Positions 25,902-35,307 of a DNA stretch of 64,000 nucleotides are shown in pieces. The stretch lies in assembly GCF_023169965.1 (NCBI RefSeq), contig NZ_AP025592.1, positions 3,720,001 to 3,784,000 of the forward strand. Reading direction: 5' to 3'. The translations under genes were made by a program, and so were the position numbers. Numbering within the stretch: the stretch's first letter is position 1; the number at the start of each line of letters is the position of its first letter. The notes below the pieces were generated by a model, which saw nothing but the letters and a program-made list of their open reading frames with translations, ran no database searches and had not been told where the DNA came from. Origin of the DNA: Anaeromyxobacter paludicola (GTDB taxonomy: Bacteria > Myxococcota > Myxococcia > Myxococcales > Anaeromyxobacteraceae).

Positions 25902-27844
25902 GCGTGCCCCTCGCCGCGCAGGACCCGCTTCTCTCCCACCCGGAGCGTGACCTTCTCGCGGTCGAAGTACTCCGCGAGCGGGATGACGTACTTGCGCGTG
26001 GCGCCCACCAGGTCCTTGAACTCGGGGGTGGCGATCTCCTTGCGCTCGCGGAGATGGGCCACGAGCCTGGCCCGGAGCGCCGCCACCGCCGCCGCGTCGA
26101 ACCAGAGCTCGGCCGAGACCCGCACCACCGCCCCCTCGGCGAGGAGCAGCTTCAGCACGGCGCCGACGTCCGGCGCGGAGGCGCCCACGAGGCCGGGCAG
26201 CTCGGCGAGCCAGGGCGGGGTGAGGGCCCCCTTGGCGAGCGCGGCGGCCACCCGCGCCTTGAGCTCGCCGCCGGCGCTCGAGGCGCTGGCGGCGCGGTGC
26301 TCGGGCGACCGCACGTGGTCCCCCTCCACCGCGAGCTGCTGGCGCTCGACGAGCTGGGTGAGGAGCCGCTGGAACAGGCGCGGGTCGGTGATGGGCGGGA
26401 GCTTGCCCCGGAGCGCCTCGCGCCCCATGCCGGCGGCGAGCGGCTGCGCCCGGTGGAAGGCCTTCACCGCGGCGACGAGCCGCTGCGAGAGCTGCTCGGC
26501 CACGCTGCCCGCCACCCAGGCCCGGTGCTCCTTGTCGAAGAGGAGCGCCGCGCCGCGCGCGCCGAGCCGCGGGAGCGCCGCCGCGAGCGCCTTCTGCGGC
26601 AGCGCGGTGCGGCCGGGCAGGGCCGCCTCGGCGAGCCCGGCCGGGCCGGCCATGGCGAGCACCGCCTCGAGCCGCTGGTCGGCGTCGCCGCGGGCGAGGG
26701 CCTCGAGCCCGACGAGCCCCTCCGGCCGCCCCCGGCGCCGCCGCGGCGGCTGCACCGCGAGGACGCGGCCGCCGGCGAGGGTCTTGCCGCGCCCCTGCAG
26801 CACCGCGAACCCGCGCAGGATGAAGCGCAGGCCGGGGAGGGCGGCCACCGGCTCGGCGAGCCGGAGCTGGGCGAAGCAGGTCTGCCCCGGCGCGAGCTCG
26901 GCCCGGTCGAGCAGCGCCACCGTGGCGCTCGCCTGCGCGGTGCCGAGGTGGAGGAGGAGCCTCGCCCGGTGGCGCAGCGGCTTCGGCGCCGCCGCGAGCA
27001 GCGAGAGCTCCACGTCGAGCATCCGCGCCGGGACCACCACGCCCGCCTGCACCAGGGCCTGCCCGCGCGCCACCGCGCCGGCCTCGACGCCCGGCAGGTT
27101 CACGGCGGTGCGCTGGCCGGCGAGGGCGCGCGGCACGGGCGCGCCGTGGACCTGCACCGTGCGCACCCGGAGCGGCTCGGTCGCGGGCGGGCAGAGCGCC
27201 ACCGCGTCGCCCTCGGAGACCGCGCCGGAGACGAGCGTGCCCGTCACCACCGTGCCGAAGCCCTTGAGCGAGAAGGCGCGATCGACCGGCAGGTAGAGCG
27301 GGCCGTCCGGGGAGCGCTCCGGCACCTCCCGCGCGAGCCGGGCCACCTCGGCCTTGAGCGCGTCGAGCCCCTCGCCGGTGCGGGCCGACACCGGCAGGAT
27401 GGGCGCGCCCTCGAGGAAGGTCCCCTTCACGGCCGCGGCGATCTCGCCCTCGAGCAGCGGCAGCCAGTCCTCGCCGAGGCCGGCGAGCAGGTCGCTCTTC
27501 GTCACCGCCACGAGCCCGCGGGGCACGCCGAGCAGCCGGCAGATGTCGAGGTGCTCGCGGGTCTGCGGCATCACCCCCTCGTCCGCCGCCACCACCAGCA
27601 CCACCACGTCGATGCCGCCCGCCCCGGCGGCCATGGCGCGCACGAACCGCTCGTGGCCGGGGACGTCCACCACGCCGGCCACGGTGCCGTCGGGCAGGCC
27701 GAGGTGCGCGAAGCCGAGCTCGATGGTGATGCCGCGCCGCTTCTCCTCGGCGAGCCGGTCGGTGTCGATGCCGGTGAGCGCCCGGACGAGCGCGGTCTTG
27801 CCGTGGTCGATGTGACCGGCGGTGCCGAGGACGATGCGCTTCAT
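25898..27844 (-). CDS. selB: Selenocysteine-specific translation elongation factor
   Basis: A 648-residue GTPase that carries Sec-tRNA(Sec) to UGA codons marked by a SECIS hairpin. Seen: G1 GHIDHGKT (10-17), the effector stretch [17 protein letters not shown]3 DVPGHE, and G4 TKSD, followed by EF-Tu-like beta barrels. About 250 C-terminal residues form the winged-helix array that binds SECIS; it ends with the typical [19 protein letters not shown]. It is placed 19 bases after the phosphoribosyltransferase stop and overlaps the large kinase start. Sharing a transcript with a signalling pair is unusual for selB. Together with selA it shows that the organism makes selenoproteins. Confidence 0.96.
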   Translation of the reverse strand: MKRIVLGTAGHIDHGKTALVRALTGIDTDRLAEEKRRGITIELGFAHLGLPDGTVAGVVDVPGHERFVRAMAAGAGGIDVVVLVVAADEGVMPQTREHLDICRLLGVPRGLVAVTKSDLLAGLGEDWLPLLEGEIAAAVKGTFLEGAPILPVSARTGEGLDALKAEVARLAREVPERSPDGPLYLPVDRAFSLKGFGTVVTGTLVSGAVSEGDAVALCPPATEPLRVRTVQVHGAPVPRALAGQRTAVNLPGVEAGAVARGQALVQAGVVVPARMLDVELSLLAAAPKPLRHRARLLLHLGTAQASATVALLDRAELAPGQTCFAQLRLAEPVAALPGLRFILRGFAVLQGRGKTLAGGRVLAVQPPRRRRGRPEGLVGLEALARGDADQRLEAVLAMAGPAGLAEAALPGRTALPQKALAAALPRLGARGAALLFDKEHRAWVAGSVAEQLSQRLVAAVKAFHRAQPLAAGMGREALRGKLPPITDPRLFQRLLTQLVERQQLAVEGDHVRSPEHRAASASSAGGELKARVAAALAKGALTPPWLAELPGLVGASAPDVGAVLKLLLAEGAVVRVSAELWFDAAAVAALRARLVAHLRERKEIATPEFKDLVGATRKYVIPLAEYFDREKVTLRVGEKRVLRGEGHA

Positions 27845-27863
27845 GATCGCGGCCGCGGCCCCG

Positions 27864-28583
27864 TCACACCCCCGCCTCGCCGGGGTCCTCGCCGCCGCCC
27901 AGGTCCGGGGTGTGGAGCTGGTAGTCCCAGGGGAACACCGCCACGGCGTCGGTCTGCAGCGCCGAGAAGTCGGGGCGCCCGCCGCGGGGGCGGGAGACCA
28001 CGGCGGCCGTGCGCACCGCCGCCGCGCCGGCGCGGCGGAGCAGGGCGCGGGCGCGGTCGAGGGTGCGGCCGGTCTGGCAGACGTCGTCCACGAGGAGCAC
28101 GCGCTTCCCGGCGAGCTCGGGGAGCGCCTCGCCGTCGGCCGCCGCGCCGCGCGCCGCCAGCCGGAGCGGGTGGAAGTCCACGTCGAGCGCCGCGGCGAGC
28201 GCGCCGCCCACGACCACGCCGCCCTTGGCGATGCCGACGACCACCTGGGGCCGGAAGGTCTCGCCGATGCGGCCGGCGAGGGCGCGGGCGATCTCGCCGA
28301 AGGTCTCCCAGCTGAGCTCGCGGACGTTCTGGCGCGACCGCGCCCCGCGGCGGGCGCCGGCGCCGAGCCGCGCCACCGCGAAGGCGTCGCCGACCCCGAC
28401 GCCGAGCGGCTGCTCGGGGCGGGCGCCGCCCTCGGAGGGCCGCCGGCCGGCAGGGCGCGCGGCGGTGCGCAGGGCGGTCTTCTTGCGGGCGGGGGCCTTG
28501 CGGGCGGGGGCCGCGGCGGGCCGGGCCGGCCGCGGGGCGGCGGCGGCGCGCGCCGGCTTGGTCCTGCTCTTCTTCTTCACCAT
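27864..28583 (-). CDS. Phosphoribosyltransferase-domain protein with basic N-terminal tail
   Basis: From ATG 28583 the protein has 239 residues. The first 45 or so are Lys/Arg/Ala/Pro-rich, a disordered basic tail like those of histone H1-like proteins. The rest is a type I phosphoribosyltransferase fold with the PRPP loop VLLVDDVCQTGRTL (about 160-172) and the flexible-loop region GIAKGGVVVGGALA. It most resembles xanthine/hypoxanthine-type or uncharacterised PRTases; the substrate is not certain. ATG 28583 is preferred over 28640 because GAGGAG lies seven bases ahead. It is followed by selB on the same strand. Confidence 0.82.
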   Translation of the reverse strand: MVKKKSRTKPARAAAAPRPARPAAAPARKAPARKKTALRTAARPAGRRPSEGGARPEQPLGVGVGDAFAVARLGAGARRGARSRQNVRELSWETFGEIARALAGRIGETFRPQVVVGIAKGGVVVGGALAAALDVDFHPLRLAARGAAADGEALPELAGKRVLLVDDVCQTGRTLDRARALLRRAGAAAVRTAAVVSRPRGGRPDFSALQTDAVAVFPWDYQLHTPDLGGGEDPGEAGV

Positions 28584-28697
28584 GGGTCGGCTCCTCGCGC
28601 GGGCGGCACCGGCGCCCAGGGCGGGCGCCGATGCTACCACGAAGAGGGGGTCAGAGCCCGTGAGGGAATCCTCGCCGAGAGGGTTCCTCGCGGGCGC

Positions 28698-29576
28698 TCA
28701 GGCGTCCTGGGAGAGCCGCCCCAGGATGTCGCGCAGCTCGGGCTCGGCGACCACGTACGTCTGCCGGCAGAACTCGCAGGTGATGACCGCCTGCTTCTCG
28801 TTCGCGAGCACGTCGAGGATGCCGTCGCGGCCGAGCGCCGACACCGCCACGCGGGCGCGGTCGGGGCCGCAGGAGCAGCGGTAGGCCACCTCGAGGTCGC
28901 CGAGCAGCTCGAACCCGGGCCCGGCGACGGCGGCGATCGCCTCCTGCGCCGTCGCGCCGGCCTTCACCGCGCCCAGGAAGGCGCCCTCGGCGATGCGCGC
29001 GCGCACCTGCTCCAGGGCGGCCTGGTCGCCGCCCGGCAGCTTCTGCACGAGCACCCCGGCCGCGTCGCCGATGGGCTGCCCCTCGGCCGGGATCACCCGC
29101 ACGTCGAGCGCCGACTCCACCTGCTCGCTCTTCTCGTAGAAGCGGCGCAGATCGCCGGCGAGCGTGAGCGCCTCGAGCTCGATCTGGCTCCGGTGGTACT
29201 GCCCGTTCCCCTGGTCCCGGAGCACCGACAGGTACCCCTCGCCCCCGAGGGCGGCCCGGTCGCCCGCCTCGGGCGCGCTGGCGGGGAAGTCCACCTGGGG
29301 CGAGCGGACGTAGCCGCGCACGCTGCCGTCCTGGCCGGCGTCCACCAGCAGGCCGCGGAGCGGGCCGTCGCAGGCGAGCTGCAGGTTCACCCGGCTGCCG
29401 TCCTTCTGCAGCGCCGCGGTGAGCAGGCCGGCGGCCAGCGCCTCGGCGAAGAGCCGGGCGGAGGTGGGGTAGAGGCCGTGCAGCATCCGGGCGATGCGGG
29501 CGGTCTCCGTCACGCGGACGAAGACCGCGCGCAGGCCGCGGTCCTGGAACAGGCCGCGAACGAGGCGATCGGACAT
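28698..29576 (-). CDS. hslO: Redox-regulated chaperone Hsp33
   Basis: A 292-residue cytoplasmic holdase. It is activated by oxidation, which releases zinc from four C-terminal cysteines. These are seen as CSC (C234, C236) and CEFC (C267, C270), the diagnostic CXC plus CXXC pattern. The N-terminal core (MSDRLVRGLFQDRGLRAVFVRVTETARIA) and the conserved GYVRSPQVDFP segment also match. The length is normal for the family (about 290). It lies 16 bases after the preceding secreted-protein gene and 114 before the phosphoribosyltransferase. Confidence 0.95.
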   Translation of the reverse strand: MSDRLVRGLFQDRGLRAVFVRVTETARIARMLHGLYPTSARLFAEALAAGLLTAALQKDGSRVNLQLACDGPLRGLLVDAGQDGSVRGYVRSPQVDFPASAPEAGDRAALGGEGYLSVLRDQGNGQYHRSQIELEALTLAGDLRRFYEKSEQVESALDVRVIPAEGQPIGDAAGVLVQKLPGGDQAALEQVRARIAEGAFLGAVKAGATAQEAIAAVAGPGFELLGDLEVAYRCSCGPDRARVAVSALGRDGILDVLANEKQAVITCEFCRQTYVVAEPELRDILGRLSQDA

Positions 29577-29592
29577 AGGGGGCGGTGTTGTA

Positions 29593-30144
29593 CTAGCCCG
29601 GGAGCACGGCCGCCAGCGCGAGCGCGAGCTGCGCCGGCGGCGGCGGGACGGCGGCGGCGCTGCCGCTCAGGCGCACGCCGGCACGGCCGGTGGTCGGGAG
29701 GACGCCCTTGCGGTAGACGCAGCCGACCTCGCCCTGGAACAGGCCCGGCTCCTTCCGGGGCATGTCGAGCGAGCAGGCGCCGTAGCGGCCGCTCAGCGAC
29801 TTCTCGTCGATCTCCACGCTGATGCGCTTCCCCTCCACGAGCCCCCGGATCTCGGTGTGGCCGTCCTTGGTCGTCACCCAGACGTCGAAGTTGGTGCCGT
29901 GGAGGTGATCCTGCTCGAGCCGGAGGTCGTAGTCGTGCCGCTTGAGATCGCCGGCCCAGGTGCCGTCGGCGCGCCGGGTCATGTTGACGAGCGGTCCCAC
30001 CACCCGGGCGTCGTCGAAGGACGCGCTGCCGGAGGCGCTGCCGCTCGCGATGAACTGCACCTCGCCCGTGGGCCGCCACTCCTGGGCGAAGGCGGACGCG
30101 GCGAGCAGCGAACAGGCGGCGAGGGCGGGTGCGAGGGCGCGCAT
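29593..30144 (-). CDS. Secreted protein of unknown function
   Basis: A 183-residue protein (195 if ATG 30156 is used) with a clear signal peptide (MRALAPALAACSLLAASAFAQ). The mature part has beta-rich segments (VQFIASGSASGSASFDD, YDLRLEQDHLHGTNFDVWV, GHTEIRGLVEGKRISVEI) and two cysteines (CSLDMPRK, CVYRKG) that may form a disulfide. It ends in a hydrophobic Ala/Pro/Leu-rich tail. No family was recognised. It may share a transcript with hslO (16-base gap). Confidence 0.72.
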   Translation of the reverse strand: MRALAPALAACSLLAASAFAQEWRPTGEVQFIASGSASGSASFDDARVVGPLVNMTRRADGTWAGDLKRHDYDLRLEQDHLHGTNFDVWVTTKDGHTEIRGLVEGKRISVEIDEKSLSGRYGACSLDMPRKEPGLFQGEVGCVYRKGVLPTTGRAGVRLSGSAAAVPPPPAQLALALAAVLPG

Positions 30145-30181
30145 GTGGGTGAGCATACGCCACACGGTCCGTCCGTGTCGC

Positions 30182-30196
30182 CCCCTTCCGGAGGGG
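30182..30196 (-). terminator. Small hairpin after the SDR gene
   Basis: CCCCT (30182-30186) pairs with AGGGG (30192-30196). It lies just after the SDR stop on the minus strand, with an additional ACACGG/CCGTGT repeat beyond it (30162-30178). There is no T run; it may help end the upstream transcript. Confidence 0.3.
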
Positions 30197-30206
30197 CGGC
30201 CGGACT

Positions 30207-31130
<924 letters not shown>

Positions 31131-31175
31131 GCCGGGGAAGCTGACGGGCGGGAGCGGGTGGGGCACGGGCGGTCC

Positions 31176-32030
31176 TTACCAGAAGACGTGCTTGCGCTCG
31201 GCGAGCCCCTGCTTCAGGAGCCCGTCGATGGCCCCCTTCACCGCGTCCACCTTCCGCTCGAGCTCGGCGTCGTCGTCGTCCGGCGAGCCCTCGAAGCGCA
31301 GCGGGTCGCCGAACCAGAGGTGGTACCGGGAGGGCAGCGGGAAGGGCAGGCCGGTGGGGGTGAGCGGCAGGGCCGGCATCGAGAGCAGGCGCGCCAGGCG
31401 CGGCAGCTCGGTGAGGGCCATCGACTGCTCCTCGGCGCCGACGACGCCGACCGGCACGATGGGGGTGTCGCACTCGAGCGCCAGCCGGAGGAAGCCCTGC
31501 CCGAACCCCTGGAGCTGGTAGCGCTTCGACCAGGGCTTGTTGAGCCCGCGCACGCCCTCCGGGAAGACGATCAGCGCCTCGTCGGCGGCGAGGAGCCGGC
31601 GGCAGTTCTCGGGCGTGCCCACGATCTGCCCGCAGCGGGCGTAGAGCGTGGAGACGAAGGGCAGCGTCGAGACCCACTTCTCCACCAGGGTGCGGGCCGC
31701 GCGCGGCGGATCGAGCTCCACGAAGAGCGCCACCAGGATCATGGCGGCGTCGAAGGGGAGCTGGCCGGAGTGGTTGGCGACGAAGAGCAGCCGGCCCTCG
31801 GGCGGGACCCGCTCGATGCCGTGGACCTCGACGCGGAAGTACTTGCGGTAGAGCCAGAGGAGCGGGGCGATGGCCGCGGTGGTGTACTCCACGTCGAAGC
31901 CGTACGGGTCCACCCCGAACTCGTTCCGGGGGGGCGTGAGCTTCTCGATGCGGGCCTGCGTGCCCGGCCCGCCGAGCTCGTAGGTGAGCGCCTTGAGCCG
32001 CTCCTGGAGGAGCTTGCCGAGGTCGGCCAT
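31176..32030 (-). CDS. Lysophospholipid acyltransferase family protein (PlsC-like)
   Basis: A 284-residue acyltransferase using acyl-CoA or acyl-ACP. The catalytic HX4D motif is present as NHSGQLPFD, and the glycerophosphate-binding block as IVFPEGVRGLNK. The 50-residue N-terminal extension and lack of a strong membrane helix resemble the diacylglycerol acyltransferase-like branch of the family. It starts 12 bases after the PAS kinase stop and is followed by the SDR gene, so kinase, acyltransferase and SDR may share a transcript. The acceptor lipid cannot be told. Confidence 0.88.
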   Translation of the reverse strand: MADLGKLLQERLKALTYELGGPGTQARIEKLTPPRNEFGVDPYGFDVEYTTAAIAPLLWLYRKYFRVEVHGIERVPPEGRLLFVANHSGQLPFDAAMILVALFVELDPPRAARTLVEKWVSTLPFVSTLYARCGQIVGTPENCRRLLAADEALIVFPEGVRGLNKPWSKRYQLQGFGQGFLRLALECDTPIVPVGVVGAEEQSMALTELPRLARLLSMPALPLTPTGLPFPLPSRYHLWFGDPLRFEGSPDDDDAELERKVDAVKGAIDGLLKQGLAERKHVFW

Positions 32031-32042
32031 GCGAGGGACTTA

Positions 32043-33521
32043 TCACGGCGCGGCGCGCCTCGGCAGCCGCACGGTGAACGACGTCCCCTCCTCGGGCGTG
32101 GAGCGGACCTCCACGGCGCCGCCGTGGCTGCGCACGATCTCGCGGACGATGTAGAGGCCGAGGCCGAAGCTCCCGGCGCGCGGCCCGCGCGAGAAGGGCC
32201 GGAAGAGGCGGCGCCGCAGCTCCTCGGGGATCGGCTCGCCCTGGTTGCGCACCTCGACCCGGACCTCGTCCGCGAGCCCCTCGGCGGCGACCAGCACCGG
32301 CGCGCCCGGCCGGCTGTGCTGCACCGCGTTCGTCACCAGGTTCGAGACCACCTGCACGAGCCGCTCCGGGTCCCACTCGCCGGCCCCGTCGCCGTGGCTG
32401 GTGAGCCGGACGTCGCAGGAGGGCTTGAGCTCCCGCACCTCCTGCACGGCGCGGGCGCAGACCTCCTCGATCCGGGCCGGCCGCCGCGAGATGGCGAGGC
32501 CGCCCGAGGCCTGGATCCGGCTGAAGTCGAGCAGGTCGTGGATGATCGACTGCATCCGGTCGGCGCTCGAGGACATCCGGCTCAGGATCCGCGACCGGCG
32601 CTCCTCCGGCCCCCCCTGCTGGAAGAGGAGGTGGACGCCGGTGCGGATGGCGGAGAGGGGCGTGCGCAGGTCGTGGCTCACCAGCCCCATGAGGTTCTTC
32701 TGGAGCTCGGCGATCCGGCGCTCGGCGGTCACGTCGGCCACCACCACGCCGAGCCCCACCACCTCGTCGCCCTGGTGCACCGGGAACCAGCTCTCGCGCC
32801 AGGCGCGGACGTCGCCCGGGCGGCCCGGGGTGTCGCCCTCGAGCTCCACGTCGAGCATCGGCTCGCCGGTCTCGAGGATGCGGCGAAAGTCGCGGGCGCG
32901 CGCCTCGCCGCGGCAGCCGGGCAGGAGCTCCTGCACCGGCCGGCCGAGGTGCTCCTTCACCGCGACGCCGTCGAGCGCGGCGAGCGCGGCGTTGACCCGC
33001 TCGAAGCGCAGGTCGCGATCGACGAAGGCGAGGCCGAGGGGCGCGGCCGAGAAGAGGGCGTCGAGGAGGGAGGCGCTGCGGCTCGCCGCCTGCGCGAGCC
33101 GCATGGCGGAGCGCCGCTGCTCGACGTGCGCGGTCGTCTCCACCACCTGGACGAGGAGCTCCGCCGGGCGCGGCGGGCGGGCGGCCAGCCGGTCGAAGGT
33201 GAAGCTGTACCAGACCTCCCGGGGCGGGGCGCCGGGCCGCCCCCGGAAGAAGGGCACGTCGGCCGCCTGGTAGCGCTGCCCGCCCTCGAGGACCTGGGCG
33301 GCGAGCCTTAGCCACTCGGCCGCGTACTCGGGCCAGACCTCGGAGACGGTGCGCCCGACCATGGCGCGATCGGGCCGGAGCTGCTGGTAGGCCGAGTTGA
33401 CGTAGCGGTACCGGAGCTCGGGCAGGTCGGGCTCGAGCACCGCGATGGCGGAGGGCAGCGCCTGCAGGATCTCCTCTGCCGGGAGCGCCACCTCCGCGGC
33501 GCCTGCGTCCTCCGGTCGCAT
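32043..33521 (-). CDS. PAS-domain sensor histidine kinase
   Basis: From ATG 33521 (GGGGGG-rich ribosome site just upstream) the protein has 492 residues and no transmembrane segment. Two PAS domains (about 15-135 and 140-265) are seen, the second ending in VVVADVTAERRI. The HisKA box is GLVSHDLRTPLSAIRTG; the N box is NLVTNAVQHS; the ATP lid ends with GSFGLGLYIVREI. The G1 box is degenerate (RNQGEPIPEE). No response regulator is adjacent, so it is an orphan kinase. It is probably co-transcribed with the acyltransferase that follows. Confidence 0.9.
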   Translation of the reverse strand: MRPEDAGAAEVALPAEEILQALPSAIAVLEPDLPELRYRYVNSAYQQLRPDRAMVGRTVSEVWPEYAAEWLRLAAQVLEGGQRYQAADVPFFRGRPGAPPREVWYSFTFDRLAARPPRPAELLVQVVETTAHVEQRRSAMRLAQAASRSASLLDALFSAAPLGLAFVDRDLRFERVNAALAALDGVAVKEHLGRPVQELLPGCRGEARARDFRRILETGEPMLDVELEGDTPGRPGDVRAWRESWFPVHQGDEVVGLGVVVADVTAERRIAELQKNLMGLVSHDLRTPLSAIRTGVHLLFQQGGPEERRSRILSRMSSSADRMQSIIHDLLDFSRIQASGGLAISRRPARIEEVCARAVQEVRELKPSCDVRLTSHGDGAGEWDPERLVQVVSNLVTNAVQHSRPGAPVLVAAEGLADEVRVEVRNQGEPIPEELRRRLFRPFSRGPRAGSFGLGLYIVREIVRSHGGAVEVRSTPEEGTSFTVRLPRRAAP

Positions 33522-33603
33522 CCGGATCCCCCCGGTGACCATTCTACGCGCCGGCCTCACGGGGAGTGTGGGACGACGGGGCGGGCGCCGGCCCGGGCGA
33601 GCC

Positions 33604-34545
33604 TCAGCCCTGGACGCCGAGCGCCGCCGGGACCTCCGCCAGGGGCCGCCAGGAGCGGCCGAGCGAGCGCGCGAACGCCTCGATGGCCGCGAGCTTCCGC
33701 GACGCCGGCGCGCGGAGGTCGCGCTGGCGGGCCGAGAGCTCCGGGCGCGTGTCGGAGGCGTCGAGGAGATCCACGCCGTGGAGCTCCAGGTTGAAGAGCG
33801 GCAGGCGCGAGGTCCCCGCCCGGGCGGCGCGGAGGAGCCCGGGCGGGAGGGTGGCCACGAAGGTGCCGATGAGCGGGAACCCCAGGAGCCCGGTGGTGAT
33901 GGGCAGCTCCAGGAGCCCCGGGGCCGCGCCCGCGGTCGCCGGGCCGGGGCGGTACGGCTCCGCCGGGTCGGGCCGGTAGGGCGCGCGGGGCGCGGCCAGC
34001 ACGCGGGGCCGGTCGAGGATGGCGCGCGAGGGTCGGCCGCGCAGCGCGAGCAGCCCCATCACCGCCGCCTTGGCGAGCCAGTAGGGCGCCGCCGGGAAGG
34101 CGGACGAGTCGTAGCGGTAGCCCTGCGCCGCGAGCGCCGCGAGGAGGGGCGCGGTGAGCGTGTACCCGGGCGCGCGGAAGCCGCAGGGCGGCGTCCCCAC
34201 CGCCGCGGCGATCGCCGCGGCCCCCCGCGCCACCTCCGCCGCCAGCGCGTCCGCGGGGAGGCGCGTGAGCGCGTAGTCGTGCGAGAAGGTGTGGTTCGCG
34301 ATCTCGTGCCCGCCGCGGGCGAGCGCCCGCACCGCCGCCGCGGCCGCCGGGTCGGCGAGCTCCTCGCCGACGGCGAAGACCGTCCCCCGGACGCCGAGCC
34401 GCGCGCAGAGCTCGCCGAAGCGCGCGGTCGCCTTCGCGTAGACCGGATCCGGGCCCGCGCCGGCGGGCGGGTCGGGCAGGCCGTGGATGCGGTGGTAGTG
34501 CCGGAGCGCGTCGAGGTCGATCGACAGCGCGGCGAGCCCGCTCAC
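33604..34545 (-). CDS. Polysaccharide deacetylase (NodB-type)
   Basis: A 313-residue carbohydrate esterase family 4-like enzyme removing acyl groups from glycans or lipid-linked sugars. Motif 1 is SIDLDAL (the second Asp is the metal ligand), motif 2 HEIANHTFSHD supplies the two His ligands, and motif 3 is GFRAPGYTL. No signal peptide is seen, so it acts in the cytoplasm, like ArnD- or lipid-linked-sugar-specific members. It overlaps the preceding glycosyltransferase by four bases and forms a three-gene unit with it and the FAD enzyme. Confidence 0.88.
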   Translation of the reverse strand: MSGLAALSIDLDALRHYHRIHGLPDPPAGAGPDPVYAKATARFGELCARLGVRGTVFAVGEELADPAAAAAVRALARGGHEIANHTFSHDYALTRLPADALAAEVARGAAAIAAAVGTPPCGFRAPGYTLTAPLLAALAAQGYRYDSSAFPAAPYWLAKAAVMGLLALRGRPSRAILDRPRVLAAPRAPYRPDPAEPYRPGPATAGAAPGLLELPITTGLLGFPLIGTFVATLPPGLLRAARAGTSRLPLFNLELHGVDLLDASDTRPELSARQRDLRAPASRKLAAIEAFARSLGRSWRPLAEVPAALGVQG

Positions 34546-35303
34546 GCCTTCTCCGGGCGCTCCGCCTCGGGGTCGGTGGCGCGCGCCGGGGCCTTCACCC
34601 GCAGCACCCAGAACAGCTTCGCCACCTGCCGCAGCACGTTGGGGACCCGCTTGAAGAGGGCGATGGAGGGCGGCCGCTTCTCCTCGAGCGTGACCGGGAT
34701 CTCGACCACCCGCTTGCCCTCGAGCGAGGCGCGCAGCACGAGCTCGCTCGCGAAGACGTCCTTGTCCACCACGCAGCGCCGGGCCACCGGCGCCACCCGC
34801 TCGCGCAGGAAGGCCTTCACCCCGTGGGTGTCGGTGCCCTCGAAGCCGAGCAGGATCGCGAGGAGCTGGTTGTGGACGTAGGTGGCGAGGCGCCGGTAGG
34901 CGGGCCGGCGGTCGCGCGAGCCCGGGGCGCGCTTCGAGCCCACCACCATGTCGGCCTCGCCGGCGTCGAGCACCGGGAGGGCGCGGTCGTAGAAGCGGAC
35001 GTCGCAGAGGTCGATCTCGTCGCAGACCACCACCTCGCCGCGGGCCTCGAGGATCCCGCGCCGCAGCGCGAGCCCGTAGTTCGGCTCGTCGGAGTGGAGG
35101 AAGCGCAGCCGCGGCCGCTCGCGGGCGAGCGACTCCAGGATCTCGACGGTGCGGTCGCGGGACCCGTTCTCGGTGAGGATGAGCTCGTAGTCGATCCCGC
35201 GCTCGTCGAGCCGCGCCATGAGCTCGAGGCAGGCCTCGCGGACGATCGTCTCCTCGTCGTAGACGGGGATCACCACCGAGAGCCTGGGCGTCGCGGAGGG
35301 CAT
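34542..35303 (-). CDS. Family 2 glycosyltransferase (dolichol-phosphate-mannose synthase-like)
   Basis: A 253-residue GT-A enzyme. It shows LSVVIPVYDEET at the start, LTENGSRDRT, and a DXD-like CDEIDLCD around 97-104. Transmembrane helices are lacking, as in DPM1-like enzymes that transfer a sugar to a polyprenyl phosphate. ATG 35303 is used; an upstream reading would run into the FAD gene. It is four bases after that gene and overlaps the deacetylase start. Sugar transfer followed by deacylation on a lipid carrier is a plausible joint pathway (inference). Confidence 0.88.
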   Translation of the reverse strand: MPSATPRLSVVIPVYDEETIVREACLELMARLDERGIDYELILTENGSRDRTVEILESLARERPRLRFLHSDEPNYGLALRRGILEARGEVVVCDEIDLCDVRFYDRALPVLDAGEADMVVGSKRAPGSRDRRPAYRRLATYVHNQLLAILLGFEGTDTHGVKAFLRERVAPVARRCVVDKDVFASELVLRASLEGKRVVEIPVTLEEKRPPSIALFKRVPNVLRQVAKLFWVLRVKAPARATDPEAERPEKA

Positions 35304-35307
35304 GCGG

